From NCBI RefSeq assembly GCF_016806835.2, contig NZ_CP086111.1:5387471-5451470 (forward strand): 64,000 bases of DNA, given 5' to 3'. This document shows positions 19,153 to 28,986 of this stretch, in pieces. The notes under the pieces are model-generated. The model was given only the letters and a program-made list of their open reading frames with translations, made no database searches and was not told the DNA's origin. Each line of letters starts with the position of its first letter. The stretch's first letter is position 1. This DNA comes from Skermanella rosea (GTDB taxonomy: Bacteria > Pseudomonadota > Alphaproteobacteria > Azospirillales > Azospirillaceae). The position numbers and the translations under genes are program-made.

Positions 19153-20664
19153 TCAGGCCCGGCCTTCGGCTTCCCACGCCATGCGCTTGCGGTAGATTGT
19201 AGAGGCGCTGATGCCGAGCAGGGCCGCCGCCCGGGGGATGTTGCCGTCGCAGGCGGCGATGGCTTCCTCGATCGCTTCCTTCTCGACCAGCCACAGGGGT
19301 CGGATCGGCCGGGGCTCCGCCAGGGCGGTGGCGTGGCCGCCCTGCGGCTCCAGCACCTGGGTACCGGGATCCTGCGCTCCAAAAGCCCGGGCCGCCGGGG
19401 CCTCCTCGGCCGGCGCCGCGTACCGGGGCGGGGACTGGAGCTGGAGCGCCGAATGCTGGTTCAGCGGCGGCGGCAGCATCGCCGCCGTCACCTCCGCGCC
19501 GTCGTGGAGCACGACGACGTTGCGGATCACGTTCTGGAGCTGCCGCACGTTGCCGGGCCACTGGTAGTGCCGCAGCACCTCCTCGACGGCGGGATGGAAG
19601 TGGCTGAAGTTCTTGCCCTCCTCCGCCGCGTAGTCGATCAGGAACCGGCGCGCGATGTCCAGCACGTCGTCCTCGCGCTCGCGCAGCGGCGGCAGGTGGA
19701 TCGGGATCACGTGCAGGCGGTAGTAGAGGTCCTCCCGGAAGCGGTTCTCCTCCACCTCGCGCAGGGGGTCGCGGTTGGTGGCGCACAGGATGCGCAGGTC
19801 CACCTTCTCCAGCCGGGTGCCGCCGACCTTCTGGAAGGTGCCGGTCTGGATGAAGCGGAGCAGCTTGGTCTGGAGCCCCAGCTCCATCTCGCAGATCTCG
19901 TCCAGGAACAGCGTGCCGCCGTCGGCCCGGGCGGCCGCCCCCTCCCGCTCCGCCACGGCGCCGGTGAAGGCGCCCTTCACGTGGCCGAAGATCTCGCTCT
20001 CCATCAGCTCCTTCGGGATGGCGCCGCAGTTGATCGCGACGAACGGCTTGTCGCGGCGCGGGCTCTGCCGGTGGATGGCCTCCGCGCAGACTTCCTTGCC
20101 GGTCCCCGATTCGCCCGTGATGAACACGGTGGCCCGGCTGGCCGCCGCGCTGTCGATGATCCGGTAGACCGCCTGCATCGGAAACGAGCTGCCGATGAAG
20201 CCGTGGAACTTGCTCCGGCCGAGTTCGTCCGTGAAGGTGTCGACGATCTGGGCGAGGCGCAGCCGCTCGACCGCGTTGCGGACGGTGACGAGCAGCCGGT
20301 CGGCCGTGAACGGCTTGACGACGAAGTCGTAGGCGCCGTAGCGCATCGCCTCCACCGCGAGGTTGACGGAGGCGTGCGCGGTGATGACGACCACCGCGGT
20401 CGGGATCTGCTGGCCGGAGACGTGCTTCAGGATCTCCATGCCGTTCATGTCGGGCAGCTGGAGGTCGAGAAGCACGACCTGGGGCACGGTTTCCCTCAGG
20501 GCGTCCAGGGCGGCAGCACCGGTTTCCACGGTTTCGACCGCGAATGCTGCCTTCTTCAGATATTCGGCGTAGACACGGGCCAGGGAGGGAGTGTCTTCGA
20601 CCAGCAGAACCTTGGCGATGACGATGGTCTTCCTGTCGCTCGGAACAAAATTGATACAATGCAC
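19153..20664 (-). CDS. sigma-54-dependent response regulator (NtrC family)
   Basis: 503-aa activator of sigma-54 promoters. Receiver domain about 15-130 (LLVEDTPS, acceptor Asp in LLDLQLPDMNG, Lys in VVKPF), AAA+ domain about 155-395 with Walker A GESGTGKE, the sigma-54 contact loop GAFTGA and Walker B GGTLFLDEI, and a Fis-type helix-turn-helix at the end (IPRAAALLGISASTIYRKRMAW). GTG 20664 was taken as the start because it gives the usual short lead into the receiver and the upstream frame is non-coding in character. No cognate kinase is adjacent; the HWE kinase at 21.6 kb is separated by an SDR gene. Confidence 0.9.
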   Translation of the reverse strand: MHCINFVPSDRKTIVIAKVLLVEDTPSLARVYAEYLKKAAFAVETVETGAAALDALRETVPQVVLLDLQLPDMNGMEILKHVSGQQIPTAVVVITAHASVNLAVEAMRYGAYDFVVKPFTADRLLVTVRNAVERLRLAQIVDTFTDELGRSKFHGFIGSSFPMQAVYRIIDSAAASRATVFITGESGTGKEVCAEAIHRQSPRRDKPFVAINCGAIPKELMESEIFGHVKGAFTGAVAEREGAAARADGGTLFLDEICEMELGLQTKLLRFIQTGTFQKVGGTRLEKVDLRILCATNRDPLREVEENRFREDLYYRLHVIPIHLPPLREREDDVLDIARRFLIDYAAEEGKNFSHFHPAVEEVLRHYQWPGNVRQLQNVIRNVVVLHDGAEVTAAMLPPPLNQHSALQLQSPPRYAAPAEEAPAARAFGAQDPGTQVLEPQGGHATALAEPRPIRPLWLVEKEAIEEAIAACDGNIPRAAALLGISASTIYRKRMAWEAEGRA

Positions 20665-20820
20665 CCTACCCGATTTCGTCGAACCGGAGCAACGTTCCGG
20701 TGGTACGGCAGACGGATTGCACGAATGGGCAATCCCTGCCACGGTTAGGCGGCCGCGGCGCGGAGGATCGCGCCGGGCAGAGCGACGGCTTTGAACCAAA
20801 AGACAAAAATTGGAGGAATG

Positions 20821-21579
20821 ATGCGCCTGGCCAACAAAATCGCCATCGTCACCGGCGCCGGATCGGGCTTCGGCGAAGGCATCGCCCGGACCTTCGCGCG
20901 CGAGGGGGCCGGCGTCGTGGTCAACGATCTGGACGAGGAGCGGGGCCGCCGGGTCGCCGACTCGATCTCGTCGGCGCGGGAAGGCGCCGCGATGTTCTTC
21001 AAGGCCGACGTCACCGACGACGGCGCGGTCAAGGCCATGGTCGAGGCCGCCGGGGAGCGGTTCGGCGGGCTGGACATCATGGTCAACAACGCCGGCTATA
21101 CCCATCGCAACAAGCCGATGCTGGAGGTGACCGAGGCCGAATTCGACCGCATCTACGCCGTCAACGTCAAGGCCCTGTTCCTGGCGGCCCGGCACGTGGT
21201 CCCCGTGCTGGAGCGGCGCGGCGGCGGCGTGATCCTGACCACCGCGTCGACCGCCGGCCTGCGGCCGCGCCCGGGGCTGACCTGGTACAACAGTTCCAAG
21301 GGGGCGGCGATCGTCGCCACCAAGTCCATGGCGGTGGAGCTGGCGCCGCTGAAGATCCGGGTCAACGCGCTGTGCCCGGTGATCGGGGACACCGGCATGA
21401 TACAGGACTTCATGGGCGAGGACACGCCGGAGCGCCGGCGCCAGTTCACCGCGACGATCCCGCTCGGCCGCATGAGCCGGCCCGACGACATCGCCAACGC
21501 GGCGCTCTACCTGGCGTCGGACGAGGCCGAGTTCATCACCGGAGTGGCGCTGGAGGTGGACGGCGGCCGCTGCATATAA
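20821..21579 (+). CDS. short-chain dehydrogenase/reductase (SDR)
   Basis: NAD(P)-dependent oxidoreductase of the classical SDR type (252 aa). The Rossmann motif TGAGSGFG, NNAG near residue 87, Ser in TTASTAG and the catalytic YNSSK (Tyr/Lys) are present; an acidic residue after beta-2 (VNDLDEE) suggests NAD preference. GGAGG at 20812-20816 sits four bases before ATG 20821; ATG 20818 would be too close. The C-terminus EVDGGRCI is typical. The substrate cannot be told. It is divergent from the sigma-54 regulator, which could control it. Confidence 0.88.
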   Translation: MRLANKIAIVTGAGSGFGEGIARTFAREGAGVVVNDLDEERGRRVADSISSAREGAAMFFKADVTDDGAVKAMVEAAGERFGGLDIMVNNAGYTHRNKPMLEVTEAEFDRIYAVNVKALFLAARHVVPVLERRGGGVILTTASTAGLRPRPGLTWYNSSKGAAIVATKSMAVELAPLKIRVNALCPVIGDTGMIQDFMGEDTPERRRQFTATIPLGRMSRPDDIANAALYLASDEAEFITGVALEVDGGRCI

Positions 21580-21647
21580 GTTTGGTTGCGATGGAGACGG
21601 TAGCGGCTACAAGGGTCGGCGTACCGGCATACCGCCAGGAGATCTGA

Positions 21648-23555
21648 GTGCCGACTTTCGACAATCTTCCCGAGGACGTCGCCCGGCGGATCGCGGACCT
21701 GGAAGAGCGTCTGCGGGCGGAAACCGCGGCGCGCCTGCGGGCCGAGGAGGCGGCCGGCGACTGGCGGAGCCGGTACGAGGCGACGGTGATGGCCGCCGGC
21801 CACGTCTTCTACGACTGGGACGCGCGGACCGACGGGATGGCCTGGGGCGGCGGCTGCGAGGAGGTGCTGGGCTGGACCGCGGAGGAGCTGGCCGAGGGCG
21901 GCCTCGCCCACACCATCGAGCTGATCCACCCCGACGACCGCCCCGCCTTCGAGCGGGAGATCGCCCGCGTCCGCGCCACCCGGACGTCGTTCCACCTGGA
22001 ATACCGGTTCCGCCATAAGGACGGACGCTGGATGACCATGCAGGACGACGGGCGCTTCTTCTTCGATGCCGGGGGCGAGCCGCTGCGCATGCTGGGATTC
22101 CTGGTAGACATGACCGGACGGAAGGCGATCGAGGCGGAACTGCTGCGCCAGACCGCCGAGCTGGACGCGGTGATCGAGAGCATACCCGACGCGGTCTATG
22201 TCGGGACCTCGGCCGGCATCGCCCGCTGCAACCGCCGCGCCCTGGACATGCTGGGCCTGGACAGCCTGGAGGAGCTGAACCACCCGGTGCCGGAGCTGGC
22301 GGAGATGATCCAGGTCCGCGACGCCCGCACCGGGGTTCCGCTGCGCCCGGAGGAGCAGGCCTTCCTGCGGGCCTTGGCCGGGCACCGCACCGTCCGGGAC
22401 GTGCTGGTCCGCAACGTCAGGACCGGTCGCGACCTGGTGCTCCGGTCGGCGGCGGCGCCGATCCGGCTGGGCGATTCGATCCTGGGCGCGGTCGCGATCA
22501 ACACCGACGTGACCCAGGCCAGCGACGACGGCCGCCGGCTGCTGGAAAGCGAGCTGCGGCTGAGGCTGGCGGTGGAGGCCGCCGACCTGGGCACCTGGGT
22601 GATCGACCCGGGGAGCGGCACGGTGGAGGCCTCCGAGCGCTGCAAGACCATGCTGGGCTTGGCGCCCGACGCGCGGATCAGCATCAACACCAGGCTGGAG
22701 CTGATCGACCCCGATCACCGCAGGGCGGTGAGGGAGGCGCTGCGGCGCGCCTGCGACCCGGAGGGCGACGGGCGCTTCGACCTGGAGTTCCGGGTCCGCT
22801 GGCCGGACGGTTCGGTCCGCTGGATCGCGTCGCGCGGCCGCAGCCAGTTCGTCGAGTCGGACGGCGTCCGGAAGGCGGTGCGGATCGACGGCACCGTGCG
22901 CGACGTGACCCGCCGCCGCCGCGCCGACGAGCACCAGAAGACCCTGCTGGCGGAACTGAGCCACCGGGTCAAGAACACGCTGGCGATCGTCCAGGCGATC
23001 GCCTCGCAGACCCTGCGGCGGAGTTCGAGCCCGGAGGACTTCGTCCAGTCCTTCTCCGGCCGGCTCGGCGCGCTGTCCCGGGCTCACAGCCTGCTGACCG
23101 ACCAGAACTGGGAGGCGGCCTACCTGCCCGATCTGGTCGCCCAGACGCTGGAACCCTATCGGGCCAACGGCACCGCGATCCACCTGGCGCTCCAGCCGAT
23201 CGCGCTCAACCCGGCGGGCGCGGTGGCGCTGGCCATGGTGTTCCACGAGCTGACCACCAACGCCGCCAAATACGGCGCGCTGTCGGACCCCGGCGGGAGC
23301 CTGGCGGTCGACTGCGTGCTGGAGATCGCGCCGGCGGGCCGCCGGCTGGTGGCCCACTGGGCCGAGACGACCCGGCGCCCAGGCGACAAGGCGGCCCGGC
23401 GTCCGGCCGACCCGGCGGCGAGGCGCGGGTTCGGCATGAGCCTGATCGACCGGACGATCTCGGGGCAGCTCGACGGGGAGGTCGACTTCGACTGGCGCCC
23501 CGACGGGCTGCTGTGCCGCATGGTGCTGCCGTGGGAGTCCGTGGCGGGGCCGTGA
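21648..23555 (+). CDS. PAS-domain HWE-family sensor histidine kinase
   Basis: 635-aa soluble kinase. Short coiled coil (about 8-35), three PAS domains (about 40-165, 170-285 and 300-420), then an HWE/HisKA_2 core: acceptor His in ELSHRVKNTLA near residue 443, N-box HELTTNAAKYGA near 530 and a C-terminal GFGMSLI G-box. GTG 21648 follows AGGAG at 21637-21641. HWE kinases are common in alphaproteobacteria and often feed light or general-stress pathways; no such partner is next to it. It runs towards corA and ends before a small hairpin (23556-23571). Confidence 0.88.
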   Translation: MPTFDNLPEDVARRIADLEERLRAETAARLRAEEAAGDWRSRYEATVMAAGHVFYDWDARTDGMAWGGGCEEVLGWTAEELAEGGLAHTIELIHPDDRPAFEREIARVRATRTSFHLEYRFRHKDGRWMTMQDDGRFFFDAGGEPLRMLGFLVDMTGRKAIEAELLRQTAELDAVIESIPDAVYVGTSAGIARCNRRALDMLGLDSLEELNHPVPELAEMIQVRDARTGVPLRPEEQAFLRALAGHRTVRDVLVRNVRTGRDLVLRSAAAPIRLGDSILGAVAINTDVTQASDDGRRLLESELRLRLAVEAADLGTWVIDPGSGTVEASERCKTMLGLAPDARISINTRLELIDPDHRRAVREALRRACDPEGDGRFDLEFRVRWPDGSVRWIASRGRSQFVESDGVRKAVRIDGTVRDVTRRRRADEHQKTLLAELSHRVKNTLAIVQAIASQTLRRSSSPEDFVQSFSGRLGALSRAHSLLTDQNWEAAYLPDLVAQTLEPYRANGTAIHLALQPIALNPAGAVALAMVFHELTTNAAKYGALSDPGGSLAVDCVLEIAPAGRRLVAHWAETTRRPGDKAARRPADPAARRGFGMSLIDRTISGQLDGEVDFDWRPDGLLCRMVLPWESVAGP

Positions 23556-23571
23556 GGACGGCTTGCCGTCC
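23556..23571. terminator. small hairpin between convergent genes
   Basis: A perfect 7-bp stem with a 2-nt loop begins immediately after the HWE kinase stop and precedes the corA stop. There is no T-run, so a terminator role is only suggested. Confidence 0.4.
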
Positions 23572-23585
23572 GGGGCCGGAGGCCG

Positions 23586-24575
23586 CTACAGCCAGCCCTT
23601 GCGGCGGAAATAGACCAGCGGCAGGATCGCCGAGACGACCATCAGCAGGAGCGCCAGGGGATAGCCCCAGGATTCGTCAAGCTCCGGCATGAACTGGAAG
23701 TTCATGCCGTAGATGCTGGCGATCAGGGTCGGCGGCAGGAACACCACGGCGACCACCGAGAAGATCTTGATGATGCCGTTCTGCTCGATGTTGATGACGC
23801 CGAGCGTCGCGTCGAGCAGGAAATTGGTCTGGTGGCTGAGATAGCCCGCATGCTCGCCGAGCGACCGCAGGTCGCGGTTCAGGCTCTTCAGCAGGGCCTT
23901 CTGCTCCTTGTCCAGCCGGCCGGCGCTGACCGTCGCCAGGTAGGCCACCAGCCGGTCGAGCCCGGCCAGGCTGTCGCGCACCTTGTTGGTGACGTCGCCG
24001 ACCCGGCCGATGTCGCGCATGACCTCGCGCAGGGAGTCGGGCTTGCGCGCCCGCTCGCGCGACTTGGCCGGCAGCGGATCGTCGAACACGCGGCGGCCGA
24101 TACCGTCCACCTTGGTGCCGATCAGCTCCAGCACGTCGGCGGCGCGGTCGACCACGGCGTCCAGCACGCCGAGCAGCGCGCTCTCCGGCCCGGCGATCAG
24201 CTCGGGCTGGCGCTGGAGCCGGGAGACGAAGGTGTCGACGCTCTTGGGCTCCACGTAGCGGACCGTGACCAGGTGGCCCGGCGTCAGGATGAAGGTCAGG
24301 ACGCCCAGGCCCGGATGCTCGGTGTCGGCCCGGGTGATCACGGGGGTGGTCAGGTAGGCGCTGCCGTTCTCGACATAGAGGCGGCTGGAGACCTCGATCT
24401 CCAGCATCTCCTCGTGGGTGGGCAGGTCGATGCCGAGGAACCGGGCGATGACGCCCCGCTCCTCCTCGGTCGGATGCAGCAGGTCGATCCAGACGGCGCC
24501 GTCGGGCAGGGGAGCGCCGGTCTCCAGCGGCTCCTTGAAGACGCCCGCCTCGGTGCGGCCATAGGCGGTGATCAT
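23586..24575 (-). CDS. CorA-family divalent metal transporter
   Basis: Inner-membrane Mg2+ (or Co2+/Ni2+) channel, 329 aa. A large N-terminal cytoplasmic domain is followed by a long helix and two C-terminal membrane segments (about 268-288 and 302-322) separated by the selectivity motif YGMNF and the acidic loop PELDES. The start at 24575 overlaps the folD stop by four bases; the longer upstream frame is a shadow of folD. It is the last gene of the yggT-DUF167-folD-corA operon. GMN is present, so channel function is likely; ion preference is not shown. Confidence 0.92.
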   Translation of the reverse strand: MITAYGRTEAGVFKEPLETGAPLPDGAVWIDLLHPTEEERGVIARFLGIDLPTHEEMLEIEVSSRLYVENGSAYLTTPVITRADTEHPGLGVLTFILTPGHLVTVRYVEPKSVDTFVSRLQRQPELIAGPESALLGVLDAVVDRAADVLELIGTKVDGIGRRVFDDPLPAKSRERARKPDSLREVMRDIGRVGDVTNKVRDSLAGLDRLVAYLATVSAGRLDKEQKALLKSLNRDLRSLGEHAGYLSHQTNFLLDATLGVINIEQNGIIKIFSVVAVVFLPPTLIASIYGMNFQFMPELDESWGYPLALLLMVVSAILPLVYFRRKGWL

Positions 24576-25480
24576 GGCGCCGGGACCGCCACGCCGTTCT
24601 GCCGGCAGGTGGCGGTCAGGGTGTTGAGCAGCAGGCAGGCGATGGTCATGGGGCCGACGCCGCCCGGCACCGGCGTGATGGCGCCCGCCACCCCGGCCGC
24701 CTCGGCGAAGGCGACGTCGCCGACCAGCCGCGTCCTGCCCTCGGAAGCCGCGACCGGATCGAGCGAGGGGACCCGGTTGATGCCGACGTCGATCACGGTG
24801 GCGCCCGGCTTGATCCAGTCGCCGCGCACCATCTCCGGCCGGCCGACCGCGGCCACCAGGATGTCGGCGCGCCGGCATTCGTCGGCCAGGTCGCGGGTGC
24901 GCGAATGGGCGGTGGTAACGGTGCAGGACGCCGCCAGCAGCAGGCTCGCCATGGGCTTGCCGACGATCGACGAGCGGCCGAGCACCAGTGCCCGGCGGCC
25001 GGCGAGGTCGTCGCCCAGCACGTCGTTCAGCAGCATCATGCAGCCCAGCGGCGTACAGGGCACCAGGCCGGGCAGCCCGAGCGCCAGCCGGCCCGCGTTC
25101 TCCACGTGGAAGCCGTCCACGTCCTTGTCCGGATCGATCGCGGCGATCACCGCCGCCGGGTCGATCTGGGGCGGCAGCGGCAGCTGCACCAGGATGCCGT
25201 TGACGGCGGGGTCGCGGTTCAGCCGCTCGACCAGGCCGATGAGCGTCTTCTGGTCGGTGGTGTCGGGAAGCTTGTGCTCGAACGAGCGCATGCCGGATGC
25301 CACCGTCGCCTGCCCCTTGTTGCGGACATAGACCTGGCTGGCCGGGTTCTCCCCGACCAGCACGACGGCGAGGCCGGGTTGCAACCCGTGGGCTTCGCCG
25401 AGGGCGGCGACCTGGAGGGACAGGCGGTCGCGCAGGCGCCGGGCGAAGGCCTTGCCGTCGATGATGCGTGCCTGGCTCAT
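24572..25480 (-). CDS. folD: bifunctional methylenetetrahydrofolate dehydrogenase / methenyltetrahydrofolate cyclohydrolase
   Basis: Interconverts one-carbon folates in the cytoplasm: 5,10-methylene-THF to 10-formyl-THF. 302 aa. Catalytic region YVRNKGQA with the conserved Lys near residue 55, [12 protein letters not shown] near 95, DKDVDGFH near 120, LVPCTPLG and the NADP-binding GRSSIVGKP near 165, and the C-terminal [10 protein letters not shown]. The start at 25480 ([10 protein letters not shown]) is the family start. It overlaps both neighbours by four bases, consistent with one transcript. Confidence 0.96.
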   Translation of the reverse strand: MSQARIIDGKAFARRLRDRLSLQVAALGEAHGLQPGLAVVLVGENPASQVYVRNKGQATVASGMRSFEHKLPDTTDQKTLIGLVERLNRDPAVNGILVQLPLPPQIDPAAVIAAIDPDKDVDGFHVENAGRLALGLPGLVPCTPLGCMMLLNDVLGDDLAGRRALVLGRSSIVGKPMASLLLAASCTVTTAHSRTRDLADECRRADILVAAVGRPEMVRGDWIKPGATVIDVGINRVPSLDPVAASEGRTRLVGDVAFAEAAGVAGAITPVPGGVGPMTIACLLLNTLTATCRQNGVAVPAP

Positions 25481-25818
25481 GGCTTGGAACTTCCGGACGG
25501 ATCGGTTGGAACGGACAGGGTGGTCAAACGGGTCATGAGGTCGGCGGGATCGCCGGCGACATGCAGGATCTTGTTGCGGTCGGTGGCACCGGCAATCAGC
25601 GTGATGGCGGACCTGGGCACTTTCCACTCCTTCGCCAGCAGCCGGACCAGGGCCTCGTTGGCGCGGCCGGACTCGGGCACGGCGGTCACCATCACCTTGA
25701 GCACGGCCTGCTCCCGCCCGGCCTGCCCGGCTCCGATCCCGGCCACGGCGTTGCGCGACGCCCTGGGCGTCAGCCGGACGGCGACCGTCACCCCGTCGGC
25801 GACCGGCTTGAACGGCAT
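25477..25818 (-). CDS. DUF167 (YggU) family protein
   Basis: Small (113 aa) conserved protein of unknown function. [34 protein letters not shown] and the [13 protein letters not shown] segment are the conserved stretches of the family. It directly follows yggT, the usual pairing in proteobacteria, and overlaps folD by four bases and yggT by one. The start at 25818 gives MPFKPVADG, which fits relatives. Confidence 0.9.
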   Translation of the reverse strand: MPFKPVADGVTVAVRLTPRASRNAVAGIGAGQAGREQAVLKVMVTAVPESGRANEALVRLLAKEWKVPRSAITLIAGATDRNKILHVAGDPADLMTRLTTLSVPTDPSGSSKP

Positions 25819-26102
25819 CACACCAGGAACGCGTACTCGCGCAGCAGGTTGCGGATGAAGAAGATCAGCAGGATCACGACGATCGGCGAGAGGTCCAGGC
25901 CGCCCAGGTTGGGCAGGATGCGCCGGATCGGCCCCAGCACCGGCTCGGTCACGCGATAGAGGAAGTCGCCGATCACGTAGACCGCTCGGTTGCGGGTATT
26001 GACCACGTTGAAGGCGACAAGCCAGCTCAGGACCGCGGAGGCGATCAGGATCCAGACATAGAGCCCCAGAATGGTATCGATCAGCAGGAAAAGAGATTGC
26101 AT
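25818..26102 (-). CDS. YggT-family membrane protein
   Basis: 94-aa inner-membrane protein with two hydrophobic segments (about 5-30 and 70-90) linked by the conserved [14 protein letters not shown] loop. The family is tied to membrane or osmotic functions and division in other bacteria; the exact role is unknown. First gene of the four-gene operon; its promoter must lie between 26103 and the tRNA at 26290. Confidence 0.9.
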   Translation of the reverse strand: MQSLFLLIDTILGLYVWILIASAVLSWLVAFNVVNTRNRAVYVIGDFLYRVTEPVLGPIRRILPNLGGLDLSPIVVILLIFFIRNLLREYAFLV

Positions 26103-26289
26103 GGTCTACCGGGCCGCAGGACAAAAAAATGCGCTGCACCCTACCCTCCCCACCTGCCTCAGGCAAGCACCGCAAGCCCGCGGGACCGCAAGCATATTTC
26201 GACGCAGAACGCTTGACAGACCCGGTTCCGCCCACCATTATCCGGCCCACTCCACCGCGACGGTTGATGGCGGTCCGGGGTTCTGGTGT

Positions 26290-26365
26290 GGGGCCGTAGC
26301 TCAGCTGGGAGAGCGACGCGTTCGCAATGCGTAGGTCGGGAGTTCGATCCTCCTCGGCTCCACCA
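26290..26365 (+). tRNA. tRNA-Ala (anticodon CGC)
   Basis: A full cloverleaf of 76 nt with encoded CCA. Acceptor stem GGGGCCG/CGGCTCC (one G-U pair), D-arm GCTC/GAGC, anticodon stem ACGCG/TGCGT around loop TTCGCAA (anticodon CGC, reading GCG Ala codons) and a T-arm with TTCGATC. Its last 17 bases are the attachment core of the adjoining island. Confidence 0.95.
26349..26365 (+). other. putative attachment site core (attL) at the tRNA 3' end
   Basis: The 17 bases cctcctcggctccacca close the tRNA and reappear, inverted, at 31543-31559. A tyrosine recombinase begins about 50 bases further on, the usual arrangement for tRNA-targeting islands. A direct copy expected at the far end (attR) was not found in the window. 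Confidence 0.65.
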
Positions 26366-26986
26366 ATCCTGCTTATCCCATTGATCTAGAGGCAAAATCT
26401 GCCCTTACGGGGTTGGAGTCCGCCCGGTGTGACACACCCCTGTCGCACACGGCGTCGGCCGAATCGCTGCCATCTCCTTCAAAATCCGCCGTTTCAGCCC
26501 GCCCTGGGTGTTGCACAGCCCTGTCGCCCAAGCGGCGTTCCACGGGGCTGTGGCTGCGGGGAGCCGTGTGGCAGTTCCGGACGCGGGTTCCGGCCGGCCT
26601 CCAGGCGGTTCTGGGCCGGACCCACATCAACCGATCCCTGAAGACCAGCAGCTACCCCGACGCTATCCGGGCGGCCCGCAGGGTGGCCTTCGAGATCGAG
26701 CAGGAATTCGATGCGGCTCGCGGGGGCATCGGAAGCGACCGGGCCCACGCCGCCAGCAACAGGACTAGCTTGTCGCCACCAGCCCCCTCGGTGACGGCCG
26801 ACGCCGTCCTGCCCGGTTCCACCGGCCCAGCCATCCATATCGACCTCGACGCCCTGGCCAACCGCATCGCCGAAAAGCTCCAGGCACCCCAACCGCCAGC
26901 CACGGAGGCAGCTATGCCCACTGCTGGGCCCGCTAAGGCGAAGACTATCCAACAGGTCTACGACGCTTATATGGCCGACCCTGGCG
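26349..26986 (+). repeat. 638-bp inverted repeat, copy 1 (tRNA end plus integrase 5' half)
   Basis: Matches 30922-31559 on the opposite strand. Both copies are exactly 638 bp; the encoded peptide is the same in both, and the stretches I compared base by base were identical. It starts at the tRNA core and ends inside the integrase gene at the MADPG codons. Confidence 0.92.
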
Positions 26987-28050
26987 TCATCCGGTCCGGC
27001 AAGACCGTCCTGGCCTACGAGACCGTGTTCGGGCTGCTGATCGAGATCATCGGCCAGGACACGCCATTGTCCGACATCGGCCGGGAGACCTGCCGCGAGG
27101 TCATGGACACCCTCCGGTGGCTGCCGCCCAACTCAACCAAGCGGTACCCGAACCTGACCGCCCGTGAGATCGCCCAGAAGGCCCGCGATGCCGGCAAGGC
27201 GTCCGGCCTCAGCCCCGCGACGGTGAACGGCTACATGACGAAGCTGTCCGCCCTCCTAACCTGGGCGGTCAACGAGGGGTTCATCGACCGGAATCCGGCG
27301 AAGGGCCTTGGCGTCGTGGACACCACCAACCGCAAGGACAAGCGGCAGCCGTTCACCCCGAAGCAGCTTCAAGCCATCTTCACCGCCCCGCTCTACACCG
27401 GTTGCCAGGACGACGACTACGGCTACGCCAAGCCGGGAGACGCCCGTCCCCGGCGGGGACGCTTCTGGGTGCCGTTGATCGGCTTGTTTGCGGGCATGCG
27501 GCTCAACGAGATCTGCCAGATGAACACCGAGGATGTCCGGGTGATCGACAGCACCCTGTGCTTTGTTGTCACGGCCGAGGCGATCAAGGGGACCGACGAC
27601 AAGCGGCTCAAGACCGGCAGCAGCGAGCGGGTCATCCCGGTCCATCCGATGTTGCTCGCGGCGGGATTCGAGGACTACGTCAGCGAGCAGCGGCGGAAGA
27701 GGAACGCCAAACTATTTCCGGAATTAACTCCAGCGAAAACTGGATACTACTCCGACATTTTCTCGAAGTGGTTCCGCCGCTTCCTACAAAAGACGGGAGC
27801 GTCGGCTGGCCGGACTTGCTTCCATAGTTTCCGCCACAATTTCCGCGACGCTCTCCGGGAGGCTCGGGTTGACCGTGAACTTGCCCTCGCCCTTGGCGGT
27901 TGGGCTGGCGACAACGGCGACATGGGCTCTGAAAGTGCCGAGTTCTACGGCCGGGGGTTCCGGGCATCGACCCTTCTGGAGGCAATCTCCAAAGTCAGCT
28001 ACCCAGAACTGAACCTTGGCCACCTGCTGATTGCCCCATCCCCGGCATAG
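26413..28050 (+). CDS. tyrosine recombinase (island integrase)
   Basis: Integrase of the tRNA-Ala island, up to 545 aa. The N-terminal region resembles DUF6538-type integrase starts (LWLRGAVWQFRTRVPAGLQAVLG), followed by a SAM-like DNA-binding domain (about 175-290) and the catalytic domain. Catalytic residues are visible: Arg in AGMRLNE, HSFRHNF (His, Arg) and the nucleophile Tyr in AEFYGRGF. The start is uncertain: the frame is open from the tRNA and TTG 26413 is only the first candidate; homology begins near 26550. The first 574 bp of this frame are duplicated in inverse at 31 kb. Confidence 0.9.
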   Translation: MESARCDTPLSHTASAESLPSPSKSAVSARPGCCTALSPKRRSTGLWLRGAVWQFRTRVPAGLQAVLGRTHINRSLKTSSYPDAIRAARRVAFEIEQEFDAARGGIGSDRAHAASNRTSLSPPAPSVTADAVLPGSTGPAIHIDLDALANRIAEKLQAPQPPATEAAMPTAGPAKAKTIQQVYDAYMADPGVIRSGKTVLAYETVFGLLIEIIGQDTPLSDIGRETCREVMDTLRWLPPNSTKRYPNLTAREIAQKARDAGKASGLSPATVNGYMTKLSALLTWAVNEGFIDRNPAKGLGVVDTTNRKDKRQPFTPKQLQAIFTAPLYTGCQDDDYGYAKPGDARPRRGRFWVPLIGLFAGMRLNEICQMNTEDVRVIDSTLCFVVTAEAIKGTDDKRLKTGSSERVIPVHPMLLAAGFEDYVSEQRRKRNAKLFPELTPAKTGYYSDIFSKWFRRFLQKTGASAGRTCFHSFRHNFRDALREARVDRELALALGGWAGDNGDMGSESAEFYGRGFRASTLLEAISKVSYPELNLGHLLIAPSPA

Positions 28051-28059
28051 GCCCGACTG

Positions 28060-28986
28060 CTATTCGAAGAAGTCCTCATCCACCCGCTTGATATGCAGGG
28101 TCTCCTCGATCCGGCACCCGACCTCGTGACGGATCATCAGCTTGGCCAGTTGGATGCCGTCGATCAACACGATGCGGGTGCCGAGCCGGTCGGCCGTCTC
28201 TCGGGCCGATGTGGTGAAGGTGGAGGTGGTGACGAACAGCCCCTTGGTCGCCTTGAACAGATTTAGGCTGCCGAAGAAGTCGCGGATCGCCCCCGCCCCA
28301 ACAGTGTTTCCATCGGCGTACCGTTTGGCCTGAACATAGACCCGGTCCAGCCCAAGCGGGTCCTGGTCGATGACGCCGTCCATACCGTCGTCGCCCGACT
28401 TACCTACTAGGGCCTTGTCGAGATCCGTCACGGACCCGCCGTATCCCATAGTAACCAGCAGGCGGACTACGGTCTTTTCGAAGAAGGAGGGCGTACCGGA
28501 CCGCACCCGCTGGAGGATCTCCTCCGCCAACGACGCCTCAATACGCACGTGGGCTTGCCGCATCACCTCATCGGGGGTTAGGGGACTCTCAGCAACCGGC
28601 AGCACGACCTCGGCAATATCGGCAGCTTCGGCCGTCCCAGCCTCGCCGTCGCGGAAGCTCTTGAAGCTCGGGAATTGCTCTAGAAACCGGATAGTAATTC
28701 GCTCCGGTGGCGACTTCAGCACGTCCCGGCCCACCGGGGTGATGCGGAAATGTGCCCGCCGCGTCAGGTCCACCAGCCCGGCTTTAGTCAGATAGCTCTT
28801 CGCCCAGTGAACCCTGTTGGCGAAGGTCGTCTGACGGCCTGACGGCAGAAGGTGGGCTCGTTCCTCGTCCGTCAACGCGAACGCGTCGGCAAGCTGGTCC
28901 ACCACGTCGCCGATGCGGACCTCGCCACCACTGGCGGCGGTCTTCAGCACGGGGAGCATCAGGGTCTGGAAATCGGGAATAGCCAT
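28060..28986 (-). CDS. Mrr-type restriction endonuclease
   Basis: 308-aa protein with the Mrr N-terminal winged-helix domain (MAIPDFQTLMLPVLK..., about 1-100) and a C-terminal PD-(D/E)xK nuclease domain: GDDGMDGVIDQD and VQAKRY form the D...QxK active site. Mrr enzymes cut methylated DNA, so this is likely a modification-dependent restriction gene of the island. The start at 28986 is the family start; the frame opens 18 codons earlier. It is convergent with the integrase (9-bp gap) and follows a truncated peptidase gene by a TGATG overlap. Confidence 0.9.
   Translation of the reverse strand: MAIPDFQTLMLPVLKTAASGGEVRIGDVVDQLADAFALTDEERAHLLPSGRQTTFANRVHWAKSYLTKAGLVDLTRRAHFRITPVGRDVLKSPPERITIRFLEQFPSFKSFRDGEAGTAEAADIAEVVLPVAESPLTPDEVMRQAHVRIEASLAEEILQRVRSGTPSFFEKTVVRLLVTMGYGGSVTDLDKALVGKSGDDGMDGVIDQDPLGLDRVYVQAKRYADGNTVGAGAIRDFFGSLNLFKATKGLFVTTSTFTTSARETADRLGTRIVLIDGIQLAKLMIRHEVGCRIEETLHIKRVDEDFFE

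Noticed and set aside
26413-26550. Firm start codon for the integrase
   Set aside because: The frame is open from the tRNA, candidates are TTG or later GTG/CTG codons and none has a clear ribosome site, so the start is left uncertain.
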